Assembly: GCA_963920575.1 (NCBI GenBank)
Contig: OY986970.1
Location: 2,312,959 to 2,376,958, forward strand
DNA from: Narthecium ossifragum
Lineage: Eukaryota > Streptophyta > Magnoliopsida > Dioscoreales > Nartheciaceae
Direction of reading: 5' to 3'
Length of the DNA stretch: 64,000 nucleotides
Position numbers and translations under genes: made by a program. Numbering within the stretch: the first letter of the stretch is position 1; every line of letters begins with the position of its first letter. The notes under the pieces are model-generated. The model was not told the origin of the DNA. It made no database searches and saw only the letters and a program-made list of their open reading frames with translations. Shown here one piece after another: positions 49,101-59,100 of the stretch.

Positions 49101-50653
49101 CCATAGACTATACTTCCGCAAGAGAAGCAACGAAAAGACCCGTCGTCTGTCAGAAGTAGTACATGGCGGACTCGAAAGGAGTTGTGAATTTGCTGGAAGA
49201 CTTCGAGAAGAGGGGGCTTGAATATCTCGACCATATTGACGACGAGTAAGTTCTCGTTCTATACTGGTTGTTTATTTTCTTCTTATATGCGTGTTTTGTC
49301 CATTTATACACGTCATCAGTCCATTTAGACACGTCTTCTATCCATGTTATGTTTTGGCATGAGTTTGCACGTGTTATGTACATTTATACCCGTGTTTGGT
49401 GCATTTATACGCGTGTTAGGTTCTTTTATACACGTGTTATCTACATGTATACACGTCCATGTCCATTTAGACACGTGTGATGTCCATTTATACGCCTTCA
49501 TTTATTGTTATGTTTTGGCCTTTATTTACACGTGTTATGCCCATTTATACGCGTGTGATGATTATTTATACGCGTATTAGGTTCATTTATACGCGTGTGA
49601 TGTAAATTTATACACGTTTTAGGTTCATTTATACGCGGGGTAGATTCATTTATACACGTTTAAGGTTCATTTATACCCGTACTATGTGATGTTACGTTTT
49701 CGTATAAGTTTGTACGTGTATTTCCAATTAGACGCGTGTGATGTCCATTTAGACGATTTATACGCTTCTAATGTGGTTTTATATGCGTATTTGACGTTTA
49801 TTTTCAGTGCCGTCGTCTATACCCATGGGATGGGCTACTGCACCCGCGGGCAGATCATGGACTTACTGAACAATAGCTCCATCGAGGGAGATGTGATCAA
49901 CGCGGCTCAGGATGTCTTGGCGTATCGTTATCTACCAGCGAAGACATCCCGCCGTTGTTTTTTTTCATCTACTCGCCTCCATGTAAGTATCTTGTCAGGT
50001 TACGTCAATCAGCTCGTGCTATTTGTTTCACTAAACATCTAACGGTTTTTTTCAGCATGTTGTACGTGACGAACGTCATTCGTTGCGTGATTCCCTCCTG
50101 CATTCGTGCAAAACCTTCTCCGCACTCCCGATCTTGGACGTGTGGTTCATCCCATTGCACACCAGTCAGCATTGGCACTTGCTGGCAGTAGATTTATTGG
50201 GCGGGGTTTGCAGGCACTACACATCCTCTGATGCGCCAATCTACAACAAAGATGCTGAGGATATGGCTAAGTGGGTTGCACATGCGATCCGGACTTGGCT
50301 GCCAGAGTTGCATGGTAAAGGGGAGGAGTTTGGGGGCTGGGCGATAGAGCATGTCACCGGCATACCAATGCAGCGCGGCTCGTAAGAATTGGCTTTTGTT
50401 TTCAAAGATCCTATTAGTGCTCCAATTATATACTCATTAATTTTTCGTTGTCATTGGTAGACTCGACTGCGGACTTTTCGTGCTGAAATACGAGGAAGGC
50501 ATACGCGCCGGACGTCCTTGGGACGATTTTGAGTTTAGACAATCGGACATTGCCGGCATTCGTGGGCAACTTGCTTATATCTTAGTAAGTGTCGGCAACC
50601 AGAAGGCAGGCCTTTCGAATGAGCCGCCTCGAGCCGCAACTTCGAAGAATTAG
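46128..50653 (+). CDS. Transposon-borne plant-mobile-domain/Ulp1 (C48) protease gene with two nonsense codons
   Basis: Ulp1 proteases cleave SUMO; the role of such proteins in MULEs is unknown. Exons: 46128-46218, 46649-47496, 47578-47820, 48038-49245, 49808-49982, 50056-50381 and 50461-50653; 1028 codons with every phase consistent. The N-terminus (about residues 31-280) is a mobile-domain-like region (FGHFLGLPDVKQDNRLLDEM, ALTPEDVAVFLGLPLGGE). A coiled coil (RRLNISVNRLGAQLAAANAK) and a Glu/Ala-rich 27-residue repeat follow. The C-terminus is the protease: QHWHLLAVDL (His about 894), Asp about 914 and LDCGLFVLKY (Cys about 967). TGA at 47383 (codon 276) and TAG at 49157 (codon 768) interrupt an otherwise open frame whose downstream parts still look coding. 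The 24-C run at 47161-47184 encodes eight prolines. Confidence 0.85.
46380..46640. repeat. ACGCGT motif array, Ulp1 gene intron 1
   Basis: Dense ACACGTG/ACGCGT words between exons 1 and 2, stopping just before the acceptor at 46648. Confidence 0.8.
47161..47184. repeat. 24-base C homopolymer inside coding exon
   Basis: Twenty-four consecutive C, read as Pro8 in exon 2 of the Ulp1-like gene. Such runs slip readily, and the assembled length may be wrong. Confidence 0.9.
47835..48010. repeat. ACGCGT motif array, Ulp1 gene intron 3
   Basis: Copies of TGCGTGATTGTGAACGCGTW and ACGCGTCT/ACGTGTC words fill most of this intron. Confidence 0.78.
48662..48823 (+). repeat. 81-bp coding tandem repeat
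   Basis: Two full copies (48662-48742, 48743-48823) plus the start of a third encode the 27-residue unit with AAYDM and AEAADEARPMEAE, an acidic alanine-rich linker before the protease domain. The period keeps the frame. Confidence 0.88.
49262..49795. repeat. Largest ACGCGT/ACACGTGT array, Ulp1 gene intron 4
   Basis: About 22 degenerate copies in 530 bases, consensus near CCATTTATACRCGTGTGATG, all in one orientation. Confidence 0.88.
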
Positions 50654-51070
50654 ATTAGTTATTGTAAGAAACAATTTGCCTTGATCAACTTTGGGTGGTA
50701 TGTAACAAACATCGTACATTTCATTCAAAGTTTACACGTGTGTATGCCGAAGATAACACGTATGTTGAATTTCACATACACGCGTCTAATAATTATACCC
50801 GTGCATCCAACATACAGTTACACACATTTTTGGAGACACGTGAGTATTCTTAAGCTATACGTATGTGTATAACAAAGACACGTATCGACTGAAAGCAATA
50901 CACGTGTAATGCCAAACACGTGTAAAAACCCGTCATTTTGTCGTCACACGTGTATTGCTTTCAGTCGATACGTGTATTTCTTAGAAGCATACGTGTTATT
51001 AACATTGAATGTTTACATTACCCAAAAGGTGTGCTACGTACACTGCACCATACAATACACAGACGTAACA
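50654..51070. repeat. Intergenic spacer with ACACGTGT array between the convergent genes
   Basis: After the Ulp1 stop, about fifteen ACACGTG/ACGCGT/ACGTAT words lie at 50735-51000 before the transposase stop. Both genes' 3' ends must lie here. Confidence 0.78.
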
Positions 51071-54045
51071 TCATGCAGCGGGCCGAGCTAGTGCTGCACC
51101 GGAAACATCTACAGGACATACGGGCGGATCGGGATGAATGGGTGCTCTACAAGTTTTCTTGTTGTGCCCAAGTACCTTACACCTCGAACATCTCCGCAAT
51201 GTTCTCGACTGAGCCTCGCCTTGAGACGGCAGCCTTCGCTTCCTTCTCTTCCCCTTCTTGATCACACAGTGAGGTGGATAGACGGGTGAGTCTTCCTCGC
51301 TGCCTTTTGGCCAAAACTCCTATGACGCGGTGGGGTGGATCATGTCGGCGTAGGTCGCTCTATAATTATCGGACAGGAACCATTTCTCACAATAGTCGTA
51401 TTCGGGCAGATTCCTCCACATTAGAGCGGCGCAAGCATGTGGGCATGGTATTCCATGCACGTTCCATTCTTTGCACGAACAGTCACGATTTGCTATATTC
51501 ACCGCGTAATATGCTTCACCGTATTGAACTTGGAAGTCCGTCACGCTCGATTCTGCGACTGTCATATGTCTTCCCTTTTCTTTAGCAATATTGAGCTCTT
51601 TCTCCGCCCACGGAGTCAAAGTGCTCTCCATGTGTGCCGATTCCCTGTTTCTCCTGAAGAAGTAGGACGCTACCTTACGCCGCGTTGTTTCAATCATGAA
51701 TTGGATTGGTAGTGCCTTGGTCTCCTTCAACACCCCATTGAAGCTCTCGACCATATTTGTCGACAACATTTTATACCTTCGTCCACAAAAGCAGTGTGAT
51801 GCCCACTTCTCCGTAGGAATGTCTTGGATATAATCAAACTGTTCTGGAAACCTTTCTTTCAACTGATCCATGGTCCGTATGAAACTTGCCTCCGTGCACG
51901 CAAGCGCGGCCGACCAGAACATGTTATACGGAAGAGACCGCCTCGGTGCGTTGATCAGGTTGCGTGACAGATGGACCATGCAGAACCCATGTGCGGCATC
52001 GGGGAACACGTCCTCCACATCCTTGATTATGCCCTTGTGTCGATCGGAGATGATGGTCAATGTATCAAATGGGCTGATGCATTGGCGTAGTCGTACGAGG
52101 AACCAAGACCAAGAAGCCGCAGATTCTTTTTCCCCTACGGCAAACGCTATTGGGACGATGTGATTGTTGGCGTCCATTCCAATCGCGATAAATATCGTCC
52201 CTGGATATCTTCCGGTGACGAATGTCCCGTCTATCCCGATGACTGGTCGGAGATGATTTTTGAATGCGTGTATGCACGCACCAAAGGCCCAGAAAATCCT
52301 CTCAAAACGCAGGCTTGAATCCAACTGGAGGGCTGTCACAGTTCTAGGATCCCTCATCATTAGCTCGCGCATATAAGGCCGCAACATATTGAAGGAGTTC
52401 TCATATGTGTCATGCACCTGTTTAAAACCGGAAACACGTTAAATTGTCGTTCACGCGCGCGCTTTTATAGTACGTGTGTTCATAAGCGACACACGCGTAT
52501 AACCGACAACACGTATGAAGTATACGTGTCTTTAGTTCACTATACTCGTATGTTTTCTACGCATGTCATATAATATTCGTACACCCATACGTGTTTATAG
52601 CTAAATGCGTCAACCATAAGTTATATGCTCACCAGAGTAAGAACTTTCACTTTTGCGCGATATGCCTTCCAGTAGGACACACGTACGCCGTATCTATGCA
52701 CAAGCTCTTCGACAATCATCTTCACGGTGTATTTGTCACATGCTGCTACTCGCGCTTTAATCTCCTCGGCGATAAAGGAGCACGTCAACTGCTTGTGTCC
52801 ATGCCCAACCATGGGTCTGTTGCACGTGTGGTCCCTGACGAATACGCTTACCCGGAAAGTGGGTAGCCCAGGTATTCTTCTACCAATGTGCTTCCATGAG
52901 CAGCTAGCATGAAGACAATTTGCAAGCACCTTATCCCCCTTGCATTTCTTTAGCTTATATTCGAACCGGCGCGCTATGGCGTATCTTGCAAGCGACAGCT
53001 TAAGGGTTGCCTTGTCGGGGTACCTCTCTCCAACATATGGCTCGGGAGCATTCAAAAAGTAGTTCGCTTGAGCTTCCGGTGTTTCGAAGTTGAGAACATA
53101 CTCATCGACCTCGTCACAGTCAAACATCTCCGTTGGCTCCTCGCAGTCGCTAACGGCCACCCAGTCATTCGCAAAATATATTTCCTCGTATGGGTCATAC
53201 GTGTCAACAGCAGGCCCGTCTTCGTGACTGCATGTACAAGCAGTTCAAAAATCAGTACTCGTAAACCGACCAAAACATACACGTGTTCCGATTTATACGC
53301 GTGCATTAACACGTGTGTTAGCTAGTAATACACGTCAAATGCATGTAAACACGTACTCTTCTATAAATTCTGTACACGTGTGTAGTGTATAGATACTCGT
53401 CAAAATAAGTTCACACACGTATATAGCGTTGTATACACATGCAGCTTATAATTATACCCGTGCTTCTATAACTTACCCATCGGCCTCCGGTGTGAGTCCG
53501 TTAATCGGCATCTCTTGGACCAGTTGAGCAAATTCCTTCTCTTCCCTGGGACATGGTTCAAGAGGTGTGTTCAGATCAATCCCATCCAGTATGTGGGGAA
53601 TACTTGCTGGCTGTAACGGCGAGACGTCGCTGTTCGAACTGAAACCGTGTTGGATGCGTTAGAAGGCGAATAAACAAACTTATTCTTTAGTCAGCAATGG
53701 ATGAGACGCATACCTCGAGTCAACCGCATCTTCTACAGTGGAGGCGAATACTCTAACGACTGAGCATGATGGTCGTGCAAGAAGACGGAAAAGCTGGGCC
53801 ATGTCATTGGCGTCGTCTAGACGGCTAAATGGTCTATATGGATCGTCGGGTATGTCGTATGTTAAGAACAACTCAACGTCAATAGGAGATTGATTGCAGA
53901 GAGCGTAGAAGTGAGCCTTCAGTTGAGCAAGAGTAAGGTCCGACGAGAACTCGTCGATCGTGGAAGTACCCCCCAAATAATATGGATTGCGTTCATGATT
54001 TATAACTTGTCCGTTGAAGTGGCAATGCAGCGGAATGCTTCTCAT
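51071..54045 (-). CDS. MURA-type MULE transposase with one nonsense codon
   Basis: Catalyses cut-and-paste movement through the TIRs. Exons: 53714-54045, 53477-53638, 52633-53227 and 51071-52417; 812 codons including the terminal TGA, phases consistent. Domains in order: PB1-like N-terminus (GTSTIDEFSSDLTLAQLKAH), MuDR DNA-binding region (LARYAIARRFEYKLKKCKGD...CSWKHI), DDE core (GIDGTF, Asp about 426; ISDRHKGI, Asp about 488; FCMVHLSRNL; NMVESFNGVL), SWIM zinc finger (CSCKEWNVHGIPCPHACAAL) and a CCHC knuckle (CSRCKVLGHNKKTC). TAG at 51320-51322 (codon 729) separates the SWIM finger from the knuckle; the frame stays open on both sides (MIHPTAS, then EFWPKGSEED). The start codon MRSIPLHCHF lies about 370 bases inside the right TIR. 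Confidence 0.9.
52430..52620. repeat. ACGCGT motif array, transposase intron 3
   Basis: The intron between 52417 and 52633 consists mainly of ACGCGCGCG, ACGTGTG and ACGCGTAT words. Confidence 0.78.
53255..53475. repeat. ACGCGT/ACACGTGT motif array, transposase intron 2
   Basis: About a dozen words such as ATACACGTGT and TTTATACGCGTGC lie between exons 2 and 3. Confidence 0.8.
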
Positions 54046-54534
54046 GATTGGCTTGCATGTGTGGAGAGCTCTCTCCGGTGGACTATTTTGGCGAAGAAAA
54101 CTGCGACGTCCGAAGGTAGAAGAGGAGGCAGTGGAAACGGAGAACGTACGAATAAGGGAGAAGAGTGGAAAGGGAGAAGAGAAGAGAAGACAGTGGAGGC
54201 AGTGCAAAGGGAGGAGATCTGGAGGCGGTGGAAAAGGATGAGACATGAAAGAATAAGGGAGAAGACGGAAAAATACTTTGAAGAGAAGAGAAGCCACTTA
54301 GTGAAGAGGTTAGTGGAGAGGGAGAGGAGAAAATGGCGGGAGGAATTGCATACTCGGCGGGAGGGAGGAAGAGGAAGAGGAGGCTTCGGGAAGAAGACAC
54401 ATCCCGTCGCATTAAATGCGACGGGAAAGTTTTGTTTTTTTAATCCAAACATAACCGTACCGTTAACCGACACGTGTGGGTGGGCATTTTTTTATTGGTT
54501 TTTTTCTTTGCACTACCCAGTAGAAACGCGCCAC

Positions 54535-54765
54535 GTCAAACGTGTATAATGATGTTTTTGTACACACGCATGGTCCTTCATACGCGTGCCTTTCAGAATT
54601 CTACGCGTCCACGGACACGCGTGTGATCACCTAATACACGTGAAATTATGTAGACCTCGTACACGTTCATAAAGTTTGTACACGCGCGTATCCTATTTAG
54701 ACGCGTGAAAACAAGTTTAGACACGTATAGAGAATTTTATACACACGCAGCTTATTATTATACCC
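54535..54765. repeat. ACGCGT/ACACGTGT motif array, right TIR
   Basis: Complement of the left TIR array, nearly identical. Confidence 0.8.
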
Positions 54766-55180
54766 GCGCTTTCAAAATTCGTCCCCTCCGCTCCCGGTGG
54801 GAGTCCGTTCATCGTCATCTCTTCCACCGGTTGTGGTATTTCTTCGTCTCCGCTTGGACATTGTTCTCATCGCCGACAAATGTGTGGGGACCTCTCTCCG
54901 GTGAACTATTTTGGCTAAGGTGGACAAGTGGAGGCAGTGGAAAGGGGGGGATATGAACGGCAAAAAAATCAAAGAGTGGAGAGGGAGAACAGAAGAGGAG
55001 GTGGTGGAGATAGAGGGAGAGGAGAAGATGGCCGGAGGAAAGGGAGGGGATATGAACGAATAATTGAGAAGAGTGGATAGGATGAAGAGAAGAGGAGGTA
55101 GTGGAGAGAGAGGGAGAAGGGAAGATGGCCGGAGGACCCAAGCCCGGCGGAAGGGAGGAAGCCGGTTGGGGAAGAAGACA

Positions 55181-55209
55181 CATCCCGTCGCATTTAATGC
55201 GACGGGATG
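55181..55209. promoter_or_regulatory. 29-bp palindrome in right TIR
   Basis: Counterpart of 44984-45012 with the same 14-base arms. Confidence 0.8.
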
Positions 55210-55426
55210 GTTTTCTCTTTTTTAAGCCGATGTACATTAAATGCGCTAATGATGAGGAAAAGGGGATGCATATGCATGTATGGCATGGCTGTTCATGGCA
55301 TGGGAGGGAGGGGTAAAATCGGCATTTCCTCGCTTAGGGGTCCTCTGTTGCAAAGAAACAAGGGGGGTCCGAAAGTGCCAAATCTGGACACTGGGGGTCC
55401 GATTTGGCAAAAAATTCGTCTCCACT

Positions 55427-56190
55427 GTGATAGTAGTTTTTTATTTCTTTAACTAATTGAACCCTAAGGCTAAGAGACCCATCTAAGGATTAACTATAAA
55501 ATTGCTCCTGAGGACTCCTCTATGTCTGCAAAATCAAAATGGATTCTAAGAGCGTTGTACTCACGGGGATATAGGAAACGCGAAGTTCGATGAAGTTGTG
55601 ACTGAGCCACCATATGTCATGCACAATGTCCCTGATTCCTCCACTAACGGCATCTATTGTGACAATAGTTGAGATTAATGTTGAATAGGATACTAAGCTA
55701 ACATACATAAGCATGCAAACAAAGGAAAATGAAGACCTGCTGCATTGAAGCAGCTATCACAATCGGCATGCTCAATATCCAATCTCACATGCCGGTTCTT
55801 ATTGTAAGCCATTGACATCAAACAAACTGCAACACATAATGGTAGAACATAACATAATAGACTGGGGAGAACTGCTTACAGCACTAACAAAACCACAGCT
55901 AAGAACCATAAAGATCACAATCAAACGATGCTTCAAATTCAATCTAATATGCGCAGTTCATATTCTAAGACTTCACCTGCATTATACAAAATATCATCCA
56001 ACACAAGGAAAAACGGGAAGAGGAAGAAAAAAACAAGCACAAACCTACTGACTTTATAGTATTCAAAGGATAAAAGGCTTAACTAACTAAAATAAAAATT
56101 AAAAAAAAAAACTCCATATTGTGCCACAAAATGCCTGAAGATCTTCAATATATAAGGCACTCGATCCATCAAACACACTGCCAACCAACA
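55427..56190. other. 3' flank of the KH gene
   Basis: AT-rich sequence between the MULE target duplication and the KH gene stop; it includes that gene's 3' untranslated region. No other gene is visible. Confidence 0.6.
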
Positions 56191-59100
56191 TCAGGCTTGC
56201 GAGGAAGTTTTAGGAACTCCACCAGAAACGGGCTGGGCTGCAGCAGGAGCATCATATGAAGCAGGAGGCTGCGAATATGGACCAGCAGCAAAGGGCTCGC
56301 TGTATGGCTGTTGTTGCTGGCCATAACTAGCCTGGCTTGAAGGATGCCCACCACTATAAGATGGTTGTTGCCCATAGCCAGTCTGAGGACCCCCATGGGC
56401 ATATCCTGGTTGTGCTGTAGAAGGCTGGATATATCCTGCTTGACTACTCGGAGGTTGCTGAGCTTGTCCATAAGGGGTCTGAGTAGAAAGGGGCTTCATT
56501 CCCTGAGGAGGCTGCCCATAAGTCTGAGGGGATGGCTGGCTTCCATAACCTGGTTGTGAGGTTGGAGGCATGCCAAAGCCTGGTTGCCCAGTTGCTTGGG
56601 CAGGATAGCCAGCTGAGGTAGCACTCTGCTGCTGACCAGCGTATGGGGGTTGGATTGCAGAAGGCTGAACAGGTGAAGGGGTTTGCTGAGCTAGAGGCGC
56701 TTGGGAAGGTGCAACCTGGTTCCCATAAGCTATAGAGGTGGCAGATCCGTCTTGAACAGTAGTACTCATTGTCCCATAAGCAGGTGGTGCTGAACCATAT
56801 CCTTGTTGATGATCATAAGCAGTCGGAGGATTTGATGCTGGTTGAGAGTATCCTCCAGCTTGAGGTGCTTGGGCATGATATCCATAAGTGTCCTGCCCAT
56901 AACCTTGCTGTTGCCCATATGCAGAGTCACTGTATGACCCCTGTGTGTTGTAGCTAGGAGGCTGACCATAGTTGTAGCTGATACCATCTGTAGGATCAGC
57001 AGATCCGCTCAACTGTTGCTGCTGAGGATGTTGTGACGGTTGCTGGCTATAATACTCGTATCCGGTTCCTGGAGCAGCCTGCTGAGTGGGTGGATTGGAT
57101 GATTGATCCCAACCAGATACAGCAGATGCTGGTGGAGGCGGGTAACCTCCATAAGGTGCTTGTGGGGCATTGTAATGAGGGGCAGAACCAGGATATGCTC
57201 CAGGCTGCACATAACCATAACCAGGTTGCTGCATAGGTGGTGCTCCAGGAGGACCCCAGCTTGTTGGCTGCTGGGGCGGACGATACCCTTGTTGGGTATA
57301 TGCTCCAGACATTTGAGGATTTCGAGCACGATTCTACAGAAATATGAACCCCCGTAAGTAAGAAAGCCTGGAATACAGTGCTAAAAACATTCATATACTA
57401 AGAGCCGAAAAAACATGAGCGTATGAGAAATTGAACTTTTAAAGCAAGAACCACAAATGCAATCAGGTTGCAGGCATTATATGGATACTTCCCAACAAAA
57501 ACTAGAAGAGAAATCAATCACCTACTTACCACACAAGAGGGCAACGGTTTTCAAGCTACATCAGCCGAATGTCCATCCTTTCTCCACTCCAAAACAAATT
57601 TGGACGACTAGAAAACATGCAATAGCTAACAAGCAAGATACATATAACATAGAAGTACCTTAAAATTTAAGACAATCATGGCATTTTTAATCTCACAAGT
57701 ATCATTAATTTGATATCAGGATTATAATCATGTAATTATAGTATCAAGCTAACATGTTTATCTGCTTCCTGCAGAAAAGCCCAAAGCTTAAAAGCTTCAA
57801 ACTAGGCTAACAGAGCAAAACACACACAAATACAAATGATTTTAAATTGACCCACAAAGACAAGATTACACAGTCAACAAGATGCTGGCGAAGGCCATCC
57901 TGCAGCCATAAGATGCAGAATAATTCTTCAATTGCCTAACATTCAAGATAAACTCTTAATCTAAATCATCAACAGATAACCCGCCGCTTAACAATTATAA
58001 ATAGTTAGATGGCTCCTTTACCTATCATCCATAACCCAAAAGCTGCAAAAGAGAAGTGGAGAAGAACAACATATATTATATGCCAATCAGATATCTTAAT
58101 CAAGTTCACAGCTTTCATGGAACATGTTAGATGTACACTGATTCATTCCAAGCATCCCTACTTAGACAACAGAAGCCCACATGTGCTCTTTCCACCAATG
58201 CCATTAAAAAGCTAGACAGGAAATATGTGAACAACGAATCCAAGCAGACCTGACAAGAGGACACAGATATCTCAAATGGATAGAGAATATGAATGCTACT
58301 TAGTCAATGAATACCATGGTGCAATTATGTAAACCACCAATAAACTACATAAGATCAAGCCTCCCTAGCAAGTTATATGTAGCACTGTCAATGTCAGGTA
58401 AGATACAGACATCGACTTATCCTTCTCGTCAATGACCTGCGAAGGACTGAGGGAATGCGCAGTCTTTTTCAAATTCATCTATTTCAATCTAGGATAAGAG
58501 GAAAATGATAATCATGAGAGGGAATGCTAATTGTTGAATGGAAAAGACATCAAGTTGGATACTAACTTAACCCCTAACAAGTGGGCTGATACATGTGGGA
58601 TTATCTGAAAAAAGTTCCAAGGACCTCCATGATACAAGAAGCACCGACAAGACCATATAACCCATAGTAAACCAAATTTTCCCTCCCATAGGAGATAAGA
58701 AGCATAAAAGTTCAATTGACCACTTACTTAGAGCCCTCGGATAATGCACATTCATCACAAGAAATGGCCCATCTCCATGGATTAACAGCATAATGCTGAC
58801 CAGTTTGTGAGAAGAAAACATGGAAGGTTCAAAAGTAGAAGAAAGAGTAAATTTTATAGCATAATGACAGGGGGCTCATTATGTATAATCACAAAAATAC
58901 TTGCTATTTAACACTTAAAGAGAAATAGAAATTAGCATTGGTAATCAAATGAAAACACAAGCTCCTAAACACCACTAAAGCAGCAAGAGAGCAAAAACAA
59001 CATCAAAGAGGACTTGAAACTGGTAGTCATTTTGCTATATATATAAAAAAGCAAGCGAGAGCTGTTCATCAAGAGTTGAGAACTGACAAAAGCTAAGAAA

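Larger units (their letters stand above)
44773..55417. mobile_element. Autonomous-type MULE with 1-kb TIRs, Ulp1-like gene and MURA transposase
   Basis: A 10.6-kb element between GTCTCCATT (44764-44772) and GTCTCCACT (55418-55426), a 9-bp duplication with one mismatch. Inverted repeats run about 44773-45778 and 54413-55417 and are nearly identical. Two genes start just inside the TIRs and converge: a mobile-domain/Ulp1 gene (plus, 46128-50653) and a MURA transposase gene (minus, 51071-54045), with 417 bases between their stops. The plan recalls maize MuDR; Ulp1-bearing MULEs are known (Kaonashi, CUMULE). Non-coding parts are filled with ACGCGT/ACACGTGT-type motifs. Three nonsense codons suggest it is now defective. 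Confidence 0.93.
54413..55417 (-). repeat. Right TIR of the 10.6-kb MULE
   Basis: Mate of the left TIR, ending GGCAAAAAATTC. Just inside it (54046-54412) lies a diverged second copy of the TIR's pyrimidine-rich segment with its own GTCGCATTAAATGCGAC palindrome. Confidence 0.92.

Noticed and set aside
49262..49795. CRISPR-like or satellite array
   Set aside because: Plant nuclear DNA; the units are degenerate and irregularly spaced, without conserved repeats and unique spacers.
49955..50191. Alternative frame through the Ulp1 gene exon 5 (DIPPLFFFIYSPP) suggesting a frameshift
   Set aside because: The main frame keeps phase with both flanking exons, and the total coding length is a multiple of three.
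57033..57394. Open frames overlapping the KH gene's last exon in other frames
   Set aside because: Produced by the repetitive Gln/Pro/Tyr codons of the real reading frame.
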